Assembly: GCF_003234565.1 (NCBI RefSeq)
Contig: NZ_QKTU01000003.1
Coordinates: forward strand, 229,007-293,006
Direction: 5' to 3'
DNA length: 64,000 nt
Source: Curtobacterium sp. MCBD17_013
GTDB lineage: Bacteria; Actinomycetota; Actinomycetes; Actinomycetales; Microbacteriaceae
The notes under the pieces are model-generated. The model did no database searches. It had not been told where the DNA came from and saw only the letters and a list, made by a program, of their open reading frames with translations. The translations under genes and the position numbers were made by a program. This document shows, in pieces, positions 56,784-64,000 of this stretch (the first letter of the stretch is position 1; each line of letters begins with the position of its first letter).

Positions 56784-57959
56784 ATGGCGGTGACGAGACG
56801 TGCGGTCCACATCGGCGCCGGCAAGATCGGGCGCGGATTCGTGGGCCAGTTCCTCGCAGCCAGCGGGTACGACCTCACCTTCGTCGACGTCGACGACCGC
56901 GTCGTCCGCGCCCTGAACGAGTCCGGCCGCTTCGTCGTCCACGAGGTCGGTGACGACCCCATCGACCGCGTGGTCGAGGGCTTCGCCGCCCTCAACAGCA
57001 AGCGCGAGCGCGACCGCGTGGTCGAGGCGATCGCCGGCGCGGACGTCGTCACGACCGCGGTCGGCGCGCGGACACTGCCCCTCGTGGCGCCGTTCATCGC
57101 CGAGGGACTGGCCGCGCGGCCGGCCGGAGCGGGCGTGGTCACCGTCGTGGCATGCGAGAACGCCATCAACGCCACCGACTCGTTGCACGCGAGCGTCCGG
57201 CGATCGCCCGCCCTCGAGGACCACGACATCGACGCGGTGTTCGCGAACTGCGCGATCGACCGCATCGTGCCGGAGCAGACCGGCGTGCTCGGACAGTCCG
57301 GCGGCCTCGACGTCGTCCTCGAGCCCTTCTACGAGTGGGTCATCGAGCGGACGCCGTTCTCCGGCGTCGACGCCGAGCCCCCGGCGATCCAGGGCGTCAC
57401 GTGGGTGGACGACCTGCAGCCGTTCGTGGAGCGCAAGCTCTACACGGTGAACACCGCCCACGCGACCGCGGCCTACCACGGCTTCGTCCGGGGGATCCGG
57501 CTCATCCGCGAGGCCCTCGAGGACGACCTGGTCCGGGCCGAGGTCGACGGCGTCCTCGACGAGACCACCGCGTTGCTCGTCGCGAAGCACGGTTTCGACC
57601 CGGAGGAGCACCGCCGGTACGTCCAGGCGAACCTCGTCCGCATCGCCAACCCGCTCCTCCCGGACACGACGGCGCGGGTCGGACGGAACCCGCTCCGCAA
57701 ACTCGGGCGTCGTGAGCGCTTCATCGGTCCCGCCGCGCAGCTCGCGGAACGCGGCATGCCGGTCGACCACCTGCTCGGCGCCGTCCGGGTCGCCCTCGAG
57801 TTCGACGACCCCGACGACCCGGAGTCGTTCGAGCTGCACGCGCTGCTGCGGTCCGGGGCGACCGCCCACGCCCTCACCGAGATCCTCACGGGACTCATGG
57901 AGAGCCACCCCCTGTTCCCGGCGGTCCGTTCGGTGGTCGCTTCTACACTGGAGTCATGA
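56784..57959 (+). CDS. mtlD: Mannitol-1-phosphate 5-dehydrogenase family protein
   Basis: MtlD interconverts mannitol-1-phosphate and fructose-6-phosphate with NAD. The 391-residue protein has the N-terminal motif VHIGAGKIGRGFVGQFLAASGYDLTFVDVD, VTTAVGARTLPLVAP, VVACENAINATD and ANCAIDRIVP, then the catalytic region ERKLYTVNTAHATAAYHGF with Lys and His. It ends in a helical C-terminal domain. No mannitol PTS genes are in the window. ATG 56784 lies 6 nt after GAAGAT (56772-56777), a possible leaderless -10. Its stop overlaps the next start. Confidence 0.93.
   Translation: MAVTRRAVHIGAGKIGRGFVGQFLAASGYDLTFVDVDDRVVRALNESGRFVVHEVGDDPIDRVVEGFAALNSKRERDRVVEAIAGADVVTTAVGARTLPLVAPFIAEGLAARPAGAGVVTVVACENAINATDSLHASVRRSPALEDHDIDAVFANCAIDRIVPEQTGVLGQSGGLDVVLEPFYEWVIERTPFSGVDAEPPAIQGVTWVDDLQPFVERKLYTVNTAHATAAYHGFVRGIRLIREALEDDLVRAEVDGVLDETTALLVAKHGFDPEEHRRYVQANLVRIANPLLPDTTARVGRNPLRKLGRRERFIGPAAQLAERGMPVDHLLGAVRVALEFDDPDDPESFELHALLRSGATAHALTEILTGLMESHPLFPAVRSVVASTLES
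57944..57955 (+). promoter_or_regulatory. Leaderless promoter inside the mtlD 3' end
   Basis: TACACT (57944-57949) and a 6-nt spacer precede ATG 57956. The membrane-protein pair can therefore be transcribed without mtlD. Confidence 0.6.
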
Positions 57960-58411
57960 CCACCCCGAAGGACGTCGGGTCCCCGCCGGACGGCGGTGCG
58001 GACCACGACGACGCCGAGGCCCTGAGCTGGGGTGCTGAGCAGGACGCCACCTACGTCGACGCACCGGCCAACGAACTCCGCGCACCGAGGGCGCCGCGGG
58101 CCCGCACCGGTGACGAGCCCCTCGCGTCCGGATCGCTCGTCGGTCTGGGCGTCCTCGGTGGGGTGTACCTGCTGTACACGGTGGCGTGGCTCGTCAGCGC
58201 GGGCGCGTTGCCGGTCGATCCCGGCACGTCCGCGGCGGCCGTCTTCTCCGAGGGCCTCCGGGTCCTCGCGATCATGGCCCCGGCCCTGTGGTTCGCGGCC
58301 ACCCTGTGGCTCGGGCAGGGCCGGCGCCCGCGGACGCGGGTCCTCTGGCTCGTCGCGGGGGCGCTCGTGCTGTTCCCGTGGCCGTTCGTCCTGACGAGGA
58401 GCTTCGGGTGA
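57956..58411 (+). CDS. Membrane protein of unknown function
   Basis: The 151-residue protein has an acidic disordered N terminus (about 58 residues) and three helices: GSLVGLGVLGGVYLLYTVAWLVSAGALPV, VLAIMAPALWFAATLWLG and VLWLVAGALVLFPWPFVL. It ends with a short basic tail. The ATG overlaps the mtlD stop (ATGA) and its stop overlaps the next gene (GTGA). This small pair of membrane genes before serA is, as far as I recall, kept in Microbacteriaceae. No known domain. Confidence 0.82.
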   Translation: MTTPKDVGSPPDGGADHDDAEALSWGAEQDATYVDAPANELRAPRAPRARTGDEPLASGSLVGLGVLGGVYLLYTVAWLVSAGALPVDPGTSAAAVFSEGLRVLAIMAPALWFAATLWLGQGRRPRTRVLWLVAGALVLFPWPFVLTRSFG

Positions 58412-58809
58412 GCGCGGTGCCCTCGGACGACACGTCGTCGTCGGCCGTTCCCGACACCACGGGCGTGACGCTCGGCAAGGTCGTGGTGTGGGTCGTCGCT
58501 GCCGTCCTGTTCGCGTACGTGCTGTGGCAGGCGATCGGTAACTTCGTCGGCGTGACGACCACCCTCTCGGCGAACAACGCGTTCCTCCGGCGCAACGGGG
58601 GCGATGCACTGCAGACGAGCGTGCCCTGGGTCGCCCTCGTCATCGACGTCGCCATCGCACCCGTCCTGTACGCGGTGGCGTGGTTCGTCGCTCGGCGCAC
58701 GGACCTCGTCCGGACGGTCGTCGTGTTCCTCGCGGCGTTCTGCGCGGTCGCGGCGCTCTGGTTCGACGTCCTCCAGTACGTCTCCGCGACGCTGCGCGTG
58801 GGCGGCTGA
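58408..58809 (+). CDS. Membrane protein of unknown function
   Basis: The 133-residue protein has a short hydrophilic start and three predicted helices (LGKVVVWVVAAVLFAYVLWQAIGNF; VPWVALVIDVAIAPVLYAVAWFVA; TVVVFLAAFCAVAALWFDVLQYV). A Ser/Thr/Asn-rich loop between helices 1 and 2 may face outside. The GTG overlaps the previous stop, so it is likely the partner of the upstream membrane protein. No known family. Confidence 0.82.
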   Translation: MSAVPSDDTSSSAVPDTTGVTLGKVVVWVVAAVLFAYVLWQAIGNFVGVTTTLSANNAFLRRNGGDALQTSVPWVALVIDVAIAPVLYAVAWFVARRTDLVRTVVVFLAAFCAVAALWFDVLQYVSATLRVGG

Positions 58810-58902
58810 CACCCGTCGTAACGCGTTCGGCCCGTCGATAGCATGGGATGCGCGTCGTCCCGCGTCGCGACCCCACCGCCCCCTCCCCGAAGGAACCCAC
58901 CT

Positions 58903-60492
58903 GTGGCAAAGCCGGTCGTCCTGATCGCCGAAGAACTCTCACCAGCGACCGTCGAGGCTCTCGGGCCCGACTTCGACGTCCGGAACGTGGACGGCACCGA
59001 CCGCCCCGCGCTCCTCGCCGCGCTGGCCGACGCGAACGCGATCCTCGTCCGATCCGCCACCAAGGTCGACGCCGAGGCGATCGCTGCGGCGCCGCACCTG
59101 CAGGTCGTCGCCCGCGCCGGGGTGGGCCTCGACAACGTCGACATCAAGGCCGCCACGGCTGCCGGGGTCATGGTGGTGAACGCGCCGACGTCGAACATCA
59201 TCTCGGCGGCCGAGCTCACGGTCGGTCACATCCTCAGCCTCGCCCGGCACATCCCAGCGGCCCACGCATCGCTGTCCCAGGGGGCGTGGCAGCGTTCCGC
59301 CTACACGGGTGTCGAGCTCTACGAGAAGACCGTCGGCATCATCGGCCTCGGTCGCATCGGCGCCCTCATCACCGCACGGCTGCAGGCCTTCGGCGTCTCC
59401 GTGATCGCGTACGACCCGTACGTCACCCCGGCCCGCGCGCAGCAGCTCGGCGTCGAGCTCGTGTCGCTCGAGGACCTCCTCCGCCGGAGCGACTTCGTCA
59501 CGATCCACATGCCGAAGACCCCCGAGACCGTCGGGATGATCTCGGACGACCAGCTCGCCCTCATGAAGCCGACCGCGTTCGTCGTCAACGTCGCCCGCGG
59601 CGGCCTGATCGACGAGGCCGCCCTGCGGCGCGCGCTCACCGCGAACACCATCGCCGGCGCTGGCCTCGACGTCTTCGTCACCGAGCCGCCGACCGACGAC
59701 GCCCTGACCGCGCTGCCGAACGTCGTCGTCACACCGCACCTCGGGGCCTCGACGGACGAGGCCCAGGAGAAGGCGGGCGTCTCGGTCGCGAAGAGCGTCC
59801 GACTCGCACTCGGCGGCGAGCTGGTGCCGGACGCGGTCAACGTTGCCGGCGGTGTCATCGACCCCTACGTGCGACCCGGCATCCCACTCGTGGAGCAGCT
59901 CGGGCAGGTGTTCGCGAGCCTCGCCGACACCTCGATCACGAGTGTCGACGTCGAGGTGCACGGCGAGCTCGCCGGGTTCGACGTGAGCGTCCTCCGGCTC
60001 GCGGCGCTCAAGGGCATCTTCACGAACATCGTCAGCGAGCAGGTGAGCTACGTGAACGCGCCGCTCCTCGCCGAGCAGCGCGGGATCACGGTGCGGCTCA
60101 TCACGGACCCCGCCACCGCCGAGTACCGCAACGTGCTGACCATCCGCGGCGCCCAGTCCGACGGTCCGGCGATCAGCGTCTCGGGGACCCTGACGGGTCC
60201 GAAGCAAGTGGCCAAGCTCGTCGAGGTCAACGGCTACGACATCGAGGTCCCGCTCGCGCAGCACCACGTCGTCATGGTCTACACGGACCGTCCGGGGATC
60301 GTCGCGGTGTACGGCAAGGAGTTCGGGGACGCGGGCATCAACATCGCGGCGATGCAGATCGCCCGGCGTGCCGCTGGCGGCCAGGCGCTGAGCGTCCTCA
60401 CCGTGGACTCGCCCGTGCCGAGCCCGATCCTCGAGCGCGTCCGCGCCGCGATCGACGCCGAGTCGCTGCGCGAGATCGACATCACCCTGTGA
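58903..60492 (+). CDS. serA: D-3-phosphoglycerate dehydrogenase
   Basis: SerA oxidises 3-phosphoglycerate in the first step of serine synthesis. The 529-residue long form has the substrate region [27 protein letters not shown] and the NAD motif [13 protein letters not shown]. Catalytic Arg lies in [13 protein letters not shown], with Glu downstream and His in [11 protein letters not shown]. An intervening domain (about 310-450) and a C-terminal ACT domain ([33 protein letters not shown]) for serine feedback follow. GTG 58903 has GAAGGA 8 nt upstream. TAGCAT near 58838 may be the -10. Confidence 0.97.
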   Translation: MAKPVVLIAEELSPATVEALGPDFDVRNVDGTDRPALLAALADANAILVRSATKVDAEAIAAAPHLQVVARAGVGLDNVDIKAATAAGVMVVNAPTSNIISAAELTVGHILSLARHIPAAHASLSQGAWQRSAYTGVELYEKTVGIIGLGRIGALITARLQAFGVSVIAYDPYVTPARAQQLGVELVSLEDLLRRSDFVTIHMPKTPETVGMISDDQLALMKPTAFVVNVARGGLIDEAALRRALTANTIAGAGLDVFVTEPPTDDALTALPNVVVTPHLGASTDEAQEKAGVSVAKSVRLALGGELVPDAVNVAGGVIDPYVRPGIPLVEQLGQVFASLADTSITSVDVEVHGELAGFDVSVLRLAALKGIFTNIVSEQVSYVNAPLLAEQRGITVRLITDPATAEYRNVLTIRGAQSDGPAISVSGTLTGPKQVAKLVEVNGYDIEVPLAQHHVVMVYTDRPGIVAVYGKEFGDAGINIAAMQIARRAAGGQALSVLTVDSPVPSPILERVRAAIDAESLREIDITL

Positions 60493-60520
60493 CCGCGGTC
60501 GCACGACCAGGAGGCCCCGC

Positions 60521-61582
60521 ATGACGGACACCATCGACCTCGCCGTGATCCGTGGCGACGGCATCGGCCCCGAGGTCGTCGAGGAGGCCCTCAAGGTCCT
60601 CGACGCCGCGGTCGGGCCCGACGCGATCCGACGGACCGAGTACACCCTCGGGGCCGGGCACTACCTCGAGACGGGGGAGGTCCTGACCGACGACGACCTC
60701 GCCGCGATCGCCCGGCACGACGCGATCCTGCTCGGCGCGGTCGGGGGTGACCCCCGCGATCCGCGGCTCGCGGGCGGGATCATCGAGCGCGGTCTCCTCC
60801 TGCGCCTCCGGTTCGCCTTCGACCACTACGTGAACCTCCGACCGACGCGCGTCTACCCGGACGTCGCCTCCCCCCTCGCCGATCCCGGCGAGGTCGACTT
60901 CGTCGTGGTCCGCGAGGGCACCGAGGGGCCGTACGTCGGCAACGGCGGGGTGATCCGCAAGGGCACCCCGGCCGAGATCGCGACCGAGGTGAGCCTCAAC
61001 ACCGCGTTCGGCGTGGAGCGCGTCGTGCGGTACGCGTTCGACCTCGCCCGTCGTCGCCCTCGCCACCACCTGACGCTCGTGCACAAGAGCAACGTCCTCG
61101 TGCACGCGGGCGACCTCTGGCAGCGGACCGTGGCCTCCGTCGGGGCCGAGTACCCCGAGGTCACCGTGGACTACCAGCACGTCGACGCCGTGACCATCCA
61201 CATGGTCCAGCGGCCCGGTGTGTTCGACGTCATCGTCACGGACAACCTCTTCGGCGACATCATCACCGACCTCGCCGGCGCGATCAGCGGCGGCATCGGT
61301 CTGGCGGCCTCGGGCAACATCAACCCGGACGGCACCTTCCCCAGCATGTTCGAACCGGTCCACGGGTCCGCGCCCGACATCGCGGGTCAGCAGCGGGCCG
61401 ACCCCACGGCCGCGATCCTGTCCGTCGCGTTGCTGCTCGACCACCACGGTCGGACGGCCGAGGCCGACACCATCACGCGGGCGGTCGAGGCGGACATCGC
61501 GGGCCGCGGCGCCACGTCGCGCTCCACGGCCGAGATCGGCGACGCGATCGCCGCGGCCGTCGCGCGTACCACCGCGGCCTGA
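60521..61582 (+). CDS. leuB: 3-isopropylmalate dehydrogenase
   Basis: LeuB oxidatively decarboxylates 3-isopropylmalate in leucine synthesis. The 353-residue protein has [70 protein letters not shown], catalytic Lys in [15 protein letters not shown], metal-binding Asp in [28 protein letters not shown] and [16 protein letters not shown] 60521 has AGGAGG upstream. The gene is 28 nt after serA, suggesting an operon. leuA, leuC and leuD are not in the window. Confidence 0.96.
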   Translation: MTDTIDLAVIRGDGIGPEVVEEALKVLDAAVGPDAIRRTEYTLGAGHYLETGEVLTDDDLAAIARHDAILLGAVGGDPRDPRLAGGIIERGLLLRLRFAFDHYVNLRPTRVYPDVASPLADPGEVDFVVVREGTEGPYVGNGGVIRKGTPAEIATEVSLNTAFGVERVVRYAFDLARRRPRHHLTLVHKSNVLVHAGDLWQRTVASVGAEYPEVTVDYQHVDAVTIHMVQRPGVFDVIVTDNLFGDIITDLAGAISGGIGLAASGNINPDGTFPSMFEPVHGSAPDIAGQQRADPTAAILSVALLLDHHGRTAEADTITRAVEADIAGRGATSRSTAEIGDAIAAAVARTTAA

Positions 61583-61626
61583 CCCCGGCGTCCGCCGAAC
61601 CGACCGCTCCGTCCCCAGGAGACACC

Positions 61627-62829
61627 ATGACCAGCACGACACCCACCAGCACCGACACGGCGTTCACGACGGCGTTCCGGACGGTCCCCTCCGCCGACCG
61701 CCGCGCGGCGGCCGAACGGGAGGCCATCCTCGCCGACCCGGGGTTCGGCAAGTTCTTCACGGACCACATGGCGACCATCCACTGGTCGGTCGAGTCCGGC
61801 TGGCACGACGCGAGCGTGCATCCGTACGGGCCCCTCGTGCTCGACCCGAGCGCGAGCGTGCTCCACTACGCGCAAGAGATCTTCGAGGGCCTCAAGGCGT
61901 ACCGGCACGCCGACGGTTCCGTCTGGGGGTTCCGACCCGAGGCGAACGCTCGTCGGTTCCAGCGGTCCGCCGAACGCCTGGCGCTGCCGGAACTCCCGGT
62001 CGAGGACTTCGTGTCGGCCATCCGGCACCTCGTCGCGACGGACGTCGAGTGGGTGCCGTCGGCGGACGAGACGAGCCTGTACCTCCGGCCGTTCATGATC
62101 GCGACCGAGGCCTTCCTCGGGGTGCGCGCCGCGCAGCAGGTGGAATTCCACGTGATCGCCTCGCCGGCCGGGGCGTACTTCACCTCGGGTCCCAAGCCGG
62201 TCTCGATCTGGCTGTCGACGCAGTACGGCCGCGCGGGCAAGGGCGGCACGGGAGCGGCGAAGACCGGTGGGAACTACGCGTCGTCGCTCCTGCCGCAGCA
62301 AGAGGCCTACGCGCATGGCTGTCAGCAGGTGATGTTCCTGGACTCGGTCGAGGGGCGGTACCTCGAGGAACTCGGCGGGATGAACGTCGTGCTCGTCCGG
62401 TCCGACGGCACGCTCGTCACCCCGGACTCCGACAGCATCCTCGAGGGCATCACGCGGGACTCGATCCTGCAGCTCGCGGAGGACCGCGGCCTGCGCGTCG
62501 AGCGCCGTCGCGTCGCCCTCGACGAGTGGCGCGACGGGGTCGCCGACGGCACGATCACCGAGGCCTTCGCGTGCGGAACGGCTGCCGTCGTGACCCCGAT
62601 CGCCGAGTTGCGGGGCGAGGACATCACGATCGGGTCCCCGACCCAGGGTGCCGGCGAGCTCACGATGTCCCTGCGACAGGAGCTCACCGACATCCAGTAC
62701 GGGCGACGCCCCGACCCGCACGGGTGGATGGTGCAGCTCACCGAACCGGGCGCGGCGTCCGTCGGCGACGCGGGCGACGATGCCCTCCGCTCCGCGGAGT
62801 CCGGGACCGACGAGGCAGCGGCTCAGTAG
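61627..62829 (+). CDS. ilvE: Branched-chain amino-acid aminotransferase
   Basis: IlvE catalyses the last, PLP-dependent step of leucine, isoleucine and valine synthesis. The 400-residue protein is fold-type IV, with GFGKFFTDHMATIHW, LHYAQEIFEGLKAYRHADG, FRPEANARRFQRSAERLALP, the PLP Lys in GAAKTGGNYASSL, EELGGMNVVLV and GTAAVVTPIAEL. The C terminus has an acidic extension of about 25 residues. ATG 61627 has AGGAG 5 nt upstream. The stop TAG is part of the next gene's -10. Confidence 0.96.
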   Translation: MTSTTPTSTDTAFTTAFRTVPSADRRAAAEREAILADPGFGKFFTDHMATIHWSVESGWHDASVHPYGPLVLDPSASVLHYAQEIFEGLKAYRHADGSVWGFRPEANARRFQRSAERLALPELPVEDFVSAIRHLVATDVEWVPSADETSLYLRPFMIATEAFLGVRAAQQVEFHVIASPAGAYFTSGPKPVSIWLSTQYGRAGKGGTGAAKTGGNYASSLLPQQEAYAHGCQQVMFLDSVEGRYLEELGGMNVVLVRSDGTLVTPDSDSILEGITRDSILQLAEDRGLRVERRRVALDEWRDGVADGTITEAFACGTAAVVTPIAELRGEDITIGSPTQGAGELTMSLRQELTDIQYGRRPDPHGWMVQLTEPGAASVGDAGDDALRSAESGTDEAAAQ

Positions 62830-62838
62830 GGTCGACAC
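62827..62838 (+). promoter_or_regulatory. Leaderless promoter overlapping the ilvE stop
   Basis: TAGGGT (62827-62832) includes the ilvE stop TAG. A 6-nt spacer leads to GTG 62839, with no ribosome site. Confidence 0.6.
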
Positions 62839-63609
62839 GTGAAGATCGCACGGTTCAGCACTCCGGGGGAGGACCCCCGTTACGGCATCCTCGACGAGCG
62901 AGCGCTCGTGGTCCTGGCGGGCGACCCGCTGTACCAGGGGTTCGAGACGACGGGGGAGCGGGTGGACCTGCGGACCGCGACACTCCTCGCTCCGGTGATC
63001 CCGAGGTCGAAGGTCATCGGAGTCGGGCTCAACTACGCCGAGCACGTGTCCGAGATGGATGAGCGCGCGGGGGAGGACCCCATCGTGTTCCTCAAGCCGA
63101 ACACGGCCATCATCGGCCCGAACGACCAGATCCGCTTGCCGCAGGACGTGGGGCGGGTCGACCACGAGGGCGAACTCGCCGTCGTGATCGGGTCCCTGGC
63201 GAAGAACGTCCGTCGCGAGGACTTCGCGGACGTCGTGCTCGGGTACACCGTGGCCAACGACGTGACCGCCCGTGATCTCCAAGCCCGCGACGGACAGTGG
63301 ACCCGGGCGAAGGGCTTCGACACGTTCTGCCCGATCGGCCCGGTCATCGAGACGGACCTCGATCCGTCCGACGTCCGGTTGGAGACCCGCGTGGACGGCG
63401 ACATCCGGCAGGCGGCGTCCACCTCGGAGATGATCCACGACATCCCGAGTCTCATCGAGTTCGTGTCCTCGATCTGGACCCTGCTGCCCGGGGACCTCAT
63501 CCTCACCGGGACCCCGGCGGGTGTGGGCCCGATCAACGACGGCGAGATCGTCGAGGTCACGGTGTCCGGCATCGGCTCGCTGACCAACCCGGTCGTCGCG
63601 CGACGCTGA
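62839..63609 (+). CDS. Fumarylacetoacetate hydrolase family protein
   Basis: This 256-residue FAH-fold enzyme has the landmark VIGVGLNYAEHVSEM (catalytic His), IVFLKPNTAIIGPND, metal ligands in VDHEGELAVVIG and VANDVTARDLQ, KGFDTFCPIGPVI and LILTGTPAGVGP. Members hydrolyse or decarboxylate beta-diketo acids such as oxaloacetate; the exact substrate is not predictable. Position downstream of ilvE is common in Microbacteriaceae. Start GTG 62839 is leaderless. Confidence 0.93.
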   Translation: MKIARFSTPGEDPRYGILDERALVVLAGDPLYQGFETTGERVDLRTATLLAPVIPRSKVIGVGLNYAEHVSEMDERAGEDPIVFLKPNTAIIGPNDQIRLPQDVGRVDHEGELAVVIGSLAKNVRREDFADVVLGYTVANDVTARDLQARDGQWTRAKGFDTFCPIGPVIETDLDPSDVRLETRVDGDIRQAASTSEMIHDIPSLIEFVSSIWTLLPGDLILTGTPAGVGPINDGEIVEVTVSGIGSLTNPVVARR

Positions 63610-63610
63610 C

Positions 63611-63673
63611 CCGACGCCGCCGAACCGAGCTCCGACGCCGCCGAACCGAGCTCCGACGCCGCCGAACCGAGCT
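63611..63673. repeat. Three perfect 21-bp tandem repeats
   Basis: The unit CCGACGCCGCCGAACCGAGC plus T occurs at 63611-63631, 63632-63652 and 63653-63673, followed by a partial fourth copy, immediately after the FAH-family stop codon. Confidence 0.9.
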
Positions 63674-63696
63674 CCGACGCCGGCCGACCCGGCCCT

Positions 63697-63727
63697 CGAC
63701 CCCGACACCGCCACGGTGCCGGGGTCG
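63697..63727 (+). terminator. Terminator hairpin after the FAH-family gene
   Basis: The arms CGACCCCGACACCG (63697-63710) and CGGTGCCGGGGTCG (63714-63727) pair with one mismatch around a 3-nt loop. Confidence 0.75.
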
Positions 63728-63832
63728 CGGCGTTCGCGGCTCCCCAGACCACGATCGGGGGGCGGAACCAGGAGCGGACAGCCCGGCGGTTGCATGCGAC
63801 AACTTCGCGACACGCCCGGGATGTGGGGTGGT

Positions 63833-63861
63833 TTGCTGGGTGGTGGGGTGGTGCGTAAAGT
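63833..63861 (+). promoter_or_regulatory. Promoter P1 near window end
   Basis: TTGCTG (63833-63838), a 17-nt spacer and TAAAGT (63856-63861) form a near-consensus primary-sigma promoter. The transcript would pass a perfect hairpin, CCGGGACA-G-TGTCCCGG, around 63896-63913. Confidence 0.6.
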
Positions 63862-63963
63862 AATCACTCGTCACCCCAAAGGTGCGGCGGAGCGGCCGGG
63901 ACAGTGTCCCGGAGCGAGCCGGCCTCAAGCGGGACCGTCCTCCACCGAGGTTCTGATCGGGAC

Positions 63964-63992
63964 TTGCGCCTGATCGCTTCGACGCTTAGGAT
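63964..63992 (+). promoter_or_regulatory. Promoter P2 near window end
   Basis: TTGCGC (63964-63969), a 17-nt spacer and TAGGAT (63987-63992) form a second well-spaced promoter about 130 nt after P1. The transcribed gene lies beyond the window. Confidence 0.65.
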
Positions 63993-64000
63993 GTAAAACC

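Larger units (their letters stand above)
63728..64000. other. Untranslated end region, no gene seen
   Basis: Apart from the two promoters and the small hairpin, I see no protein gene, tRNA or rRNA start here. The pattern of tandem strong promoters with a structured leader would fit a stable-RNA operon or a housekeeping gene just downstream. Confidence 0.5.

Overview
The window is a high-GC (about 70% by eye) actinobacterial chromosome segment. It most likely comes from the Microbacteriaceae, and Curtobacterium or a close relative is my best guess. The reasons are the ahcY-mtrA-mtrB-lpqB-comF-hpf-secA run, a whiB1-like gene, coenzyme F420 genes, GTG/TTG starts, and many start codons lying 6-7 nt after a TANNNT-type -10 box (predicted leaderless mRNAs). 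Genus assignment is inference. I see no insertion sequence, prophage or CRISPR array. The only mobile-type protein is one reverse transcriptase.

Layout. (1) 1-12.4 kb: conserved actinobacterial core, comprising the tail of a secreted protein, a zincin-like protein, DUF3499, S-adenosylhomocysteinase, the MtrAB-LpqB envelope signalling operon, ComF, the long hibernation factor HPF, SecA and an Rv3235-type SecA-neighbour protein. (2) 12.5-19.1 kb: PdtaS-like kinase, WhiB1, small membrane proteins, a Bcp peroxiredoxin, tRNA-Lys(CTT), a MarR regulator and a NarL-type two-component pair. (3) 19.1-24.0 kb: two glycoside hydrolases (GH13, GH114-like), a DadA-like oxidase and a PRC-barrel/DUF2382 stress-type protein. 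(4) 24.3-33.5 kb: an F420 locus, comprising cofD/fbiA, an FGD-like F420 oxidoreductase, cofE, cofC/fbiD, a retron-type reverse transcriptase, and on the other strand fbiC coupled to a Baeyer-Villiger-like monooxygenase.

(5) 33.6-40.9 kb: secreted esterase, DHA2 exporter, siderophore-interacting protein, and a three-gene flavinylation and electron-transfer cassette (ferric-reductase-like protein, FMN-binding protein, ApbE). (6) 40.9-48.8 kb: SDR/TetR divergent pair, AnsP-like permease, MscS channel, ArsB/SLC13-type transporter, CorA and a fructosamine-kinase-like protein. (7) 48.9-63.6 kb: trehalose synthesis (otsA-otsB) and branched-chain amino acid synthesis (ilvD, ilvB-ilvN, ilvC, serA, leuB, ilvE) with a mannitol-1-phosphate dehydrogenase and a FAH-family hydrolase. 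The window ends in an untranslated region with two well-formed promoters.

The two strongest things to look at are both in the F420 locus. The C-terminal CofH half of FbiC has lost its whole radical-SAM cysteine motif although the rest of the domain is well conserved. The retron-type reverse transcriptase sits within 43 nt of cofC, leaving no room for a conventional upstream retron RNA. All coordinates and translations come from the sequence. Family names rest on remembered motifs, not on database searches.
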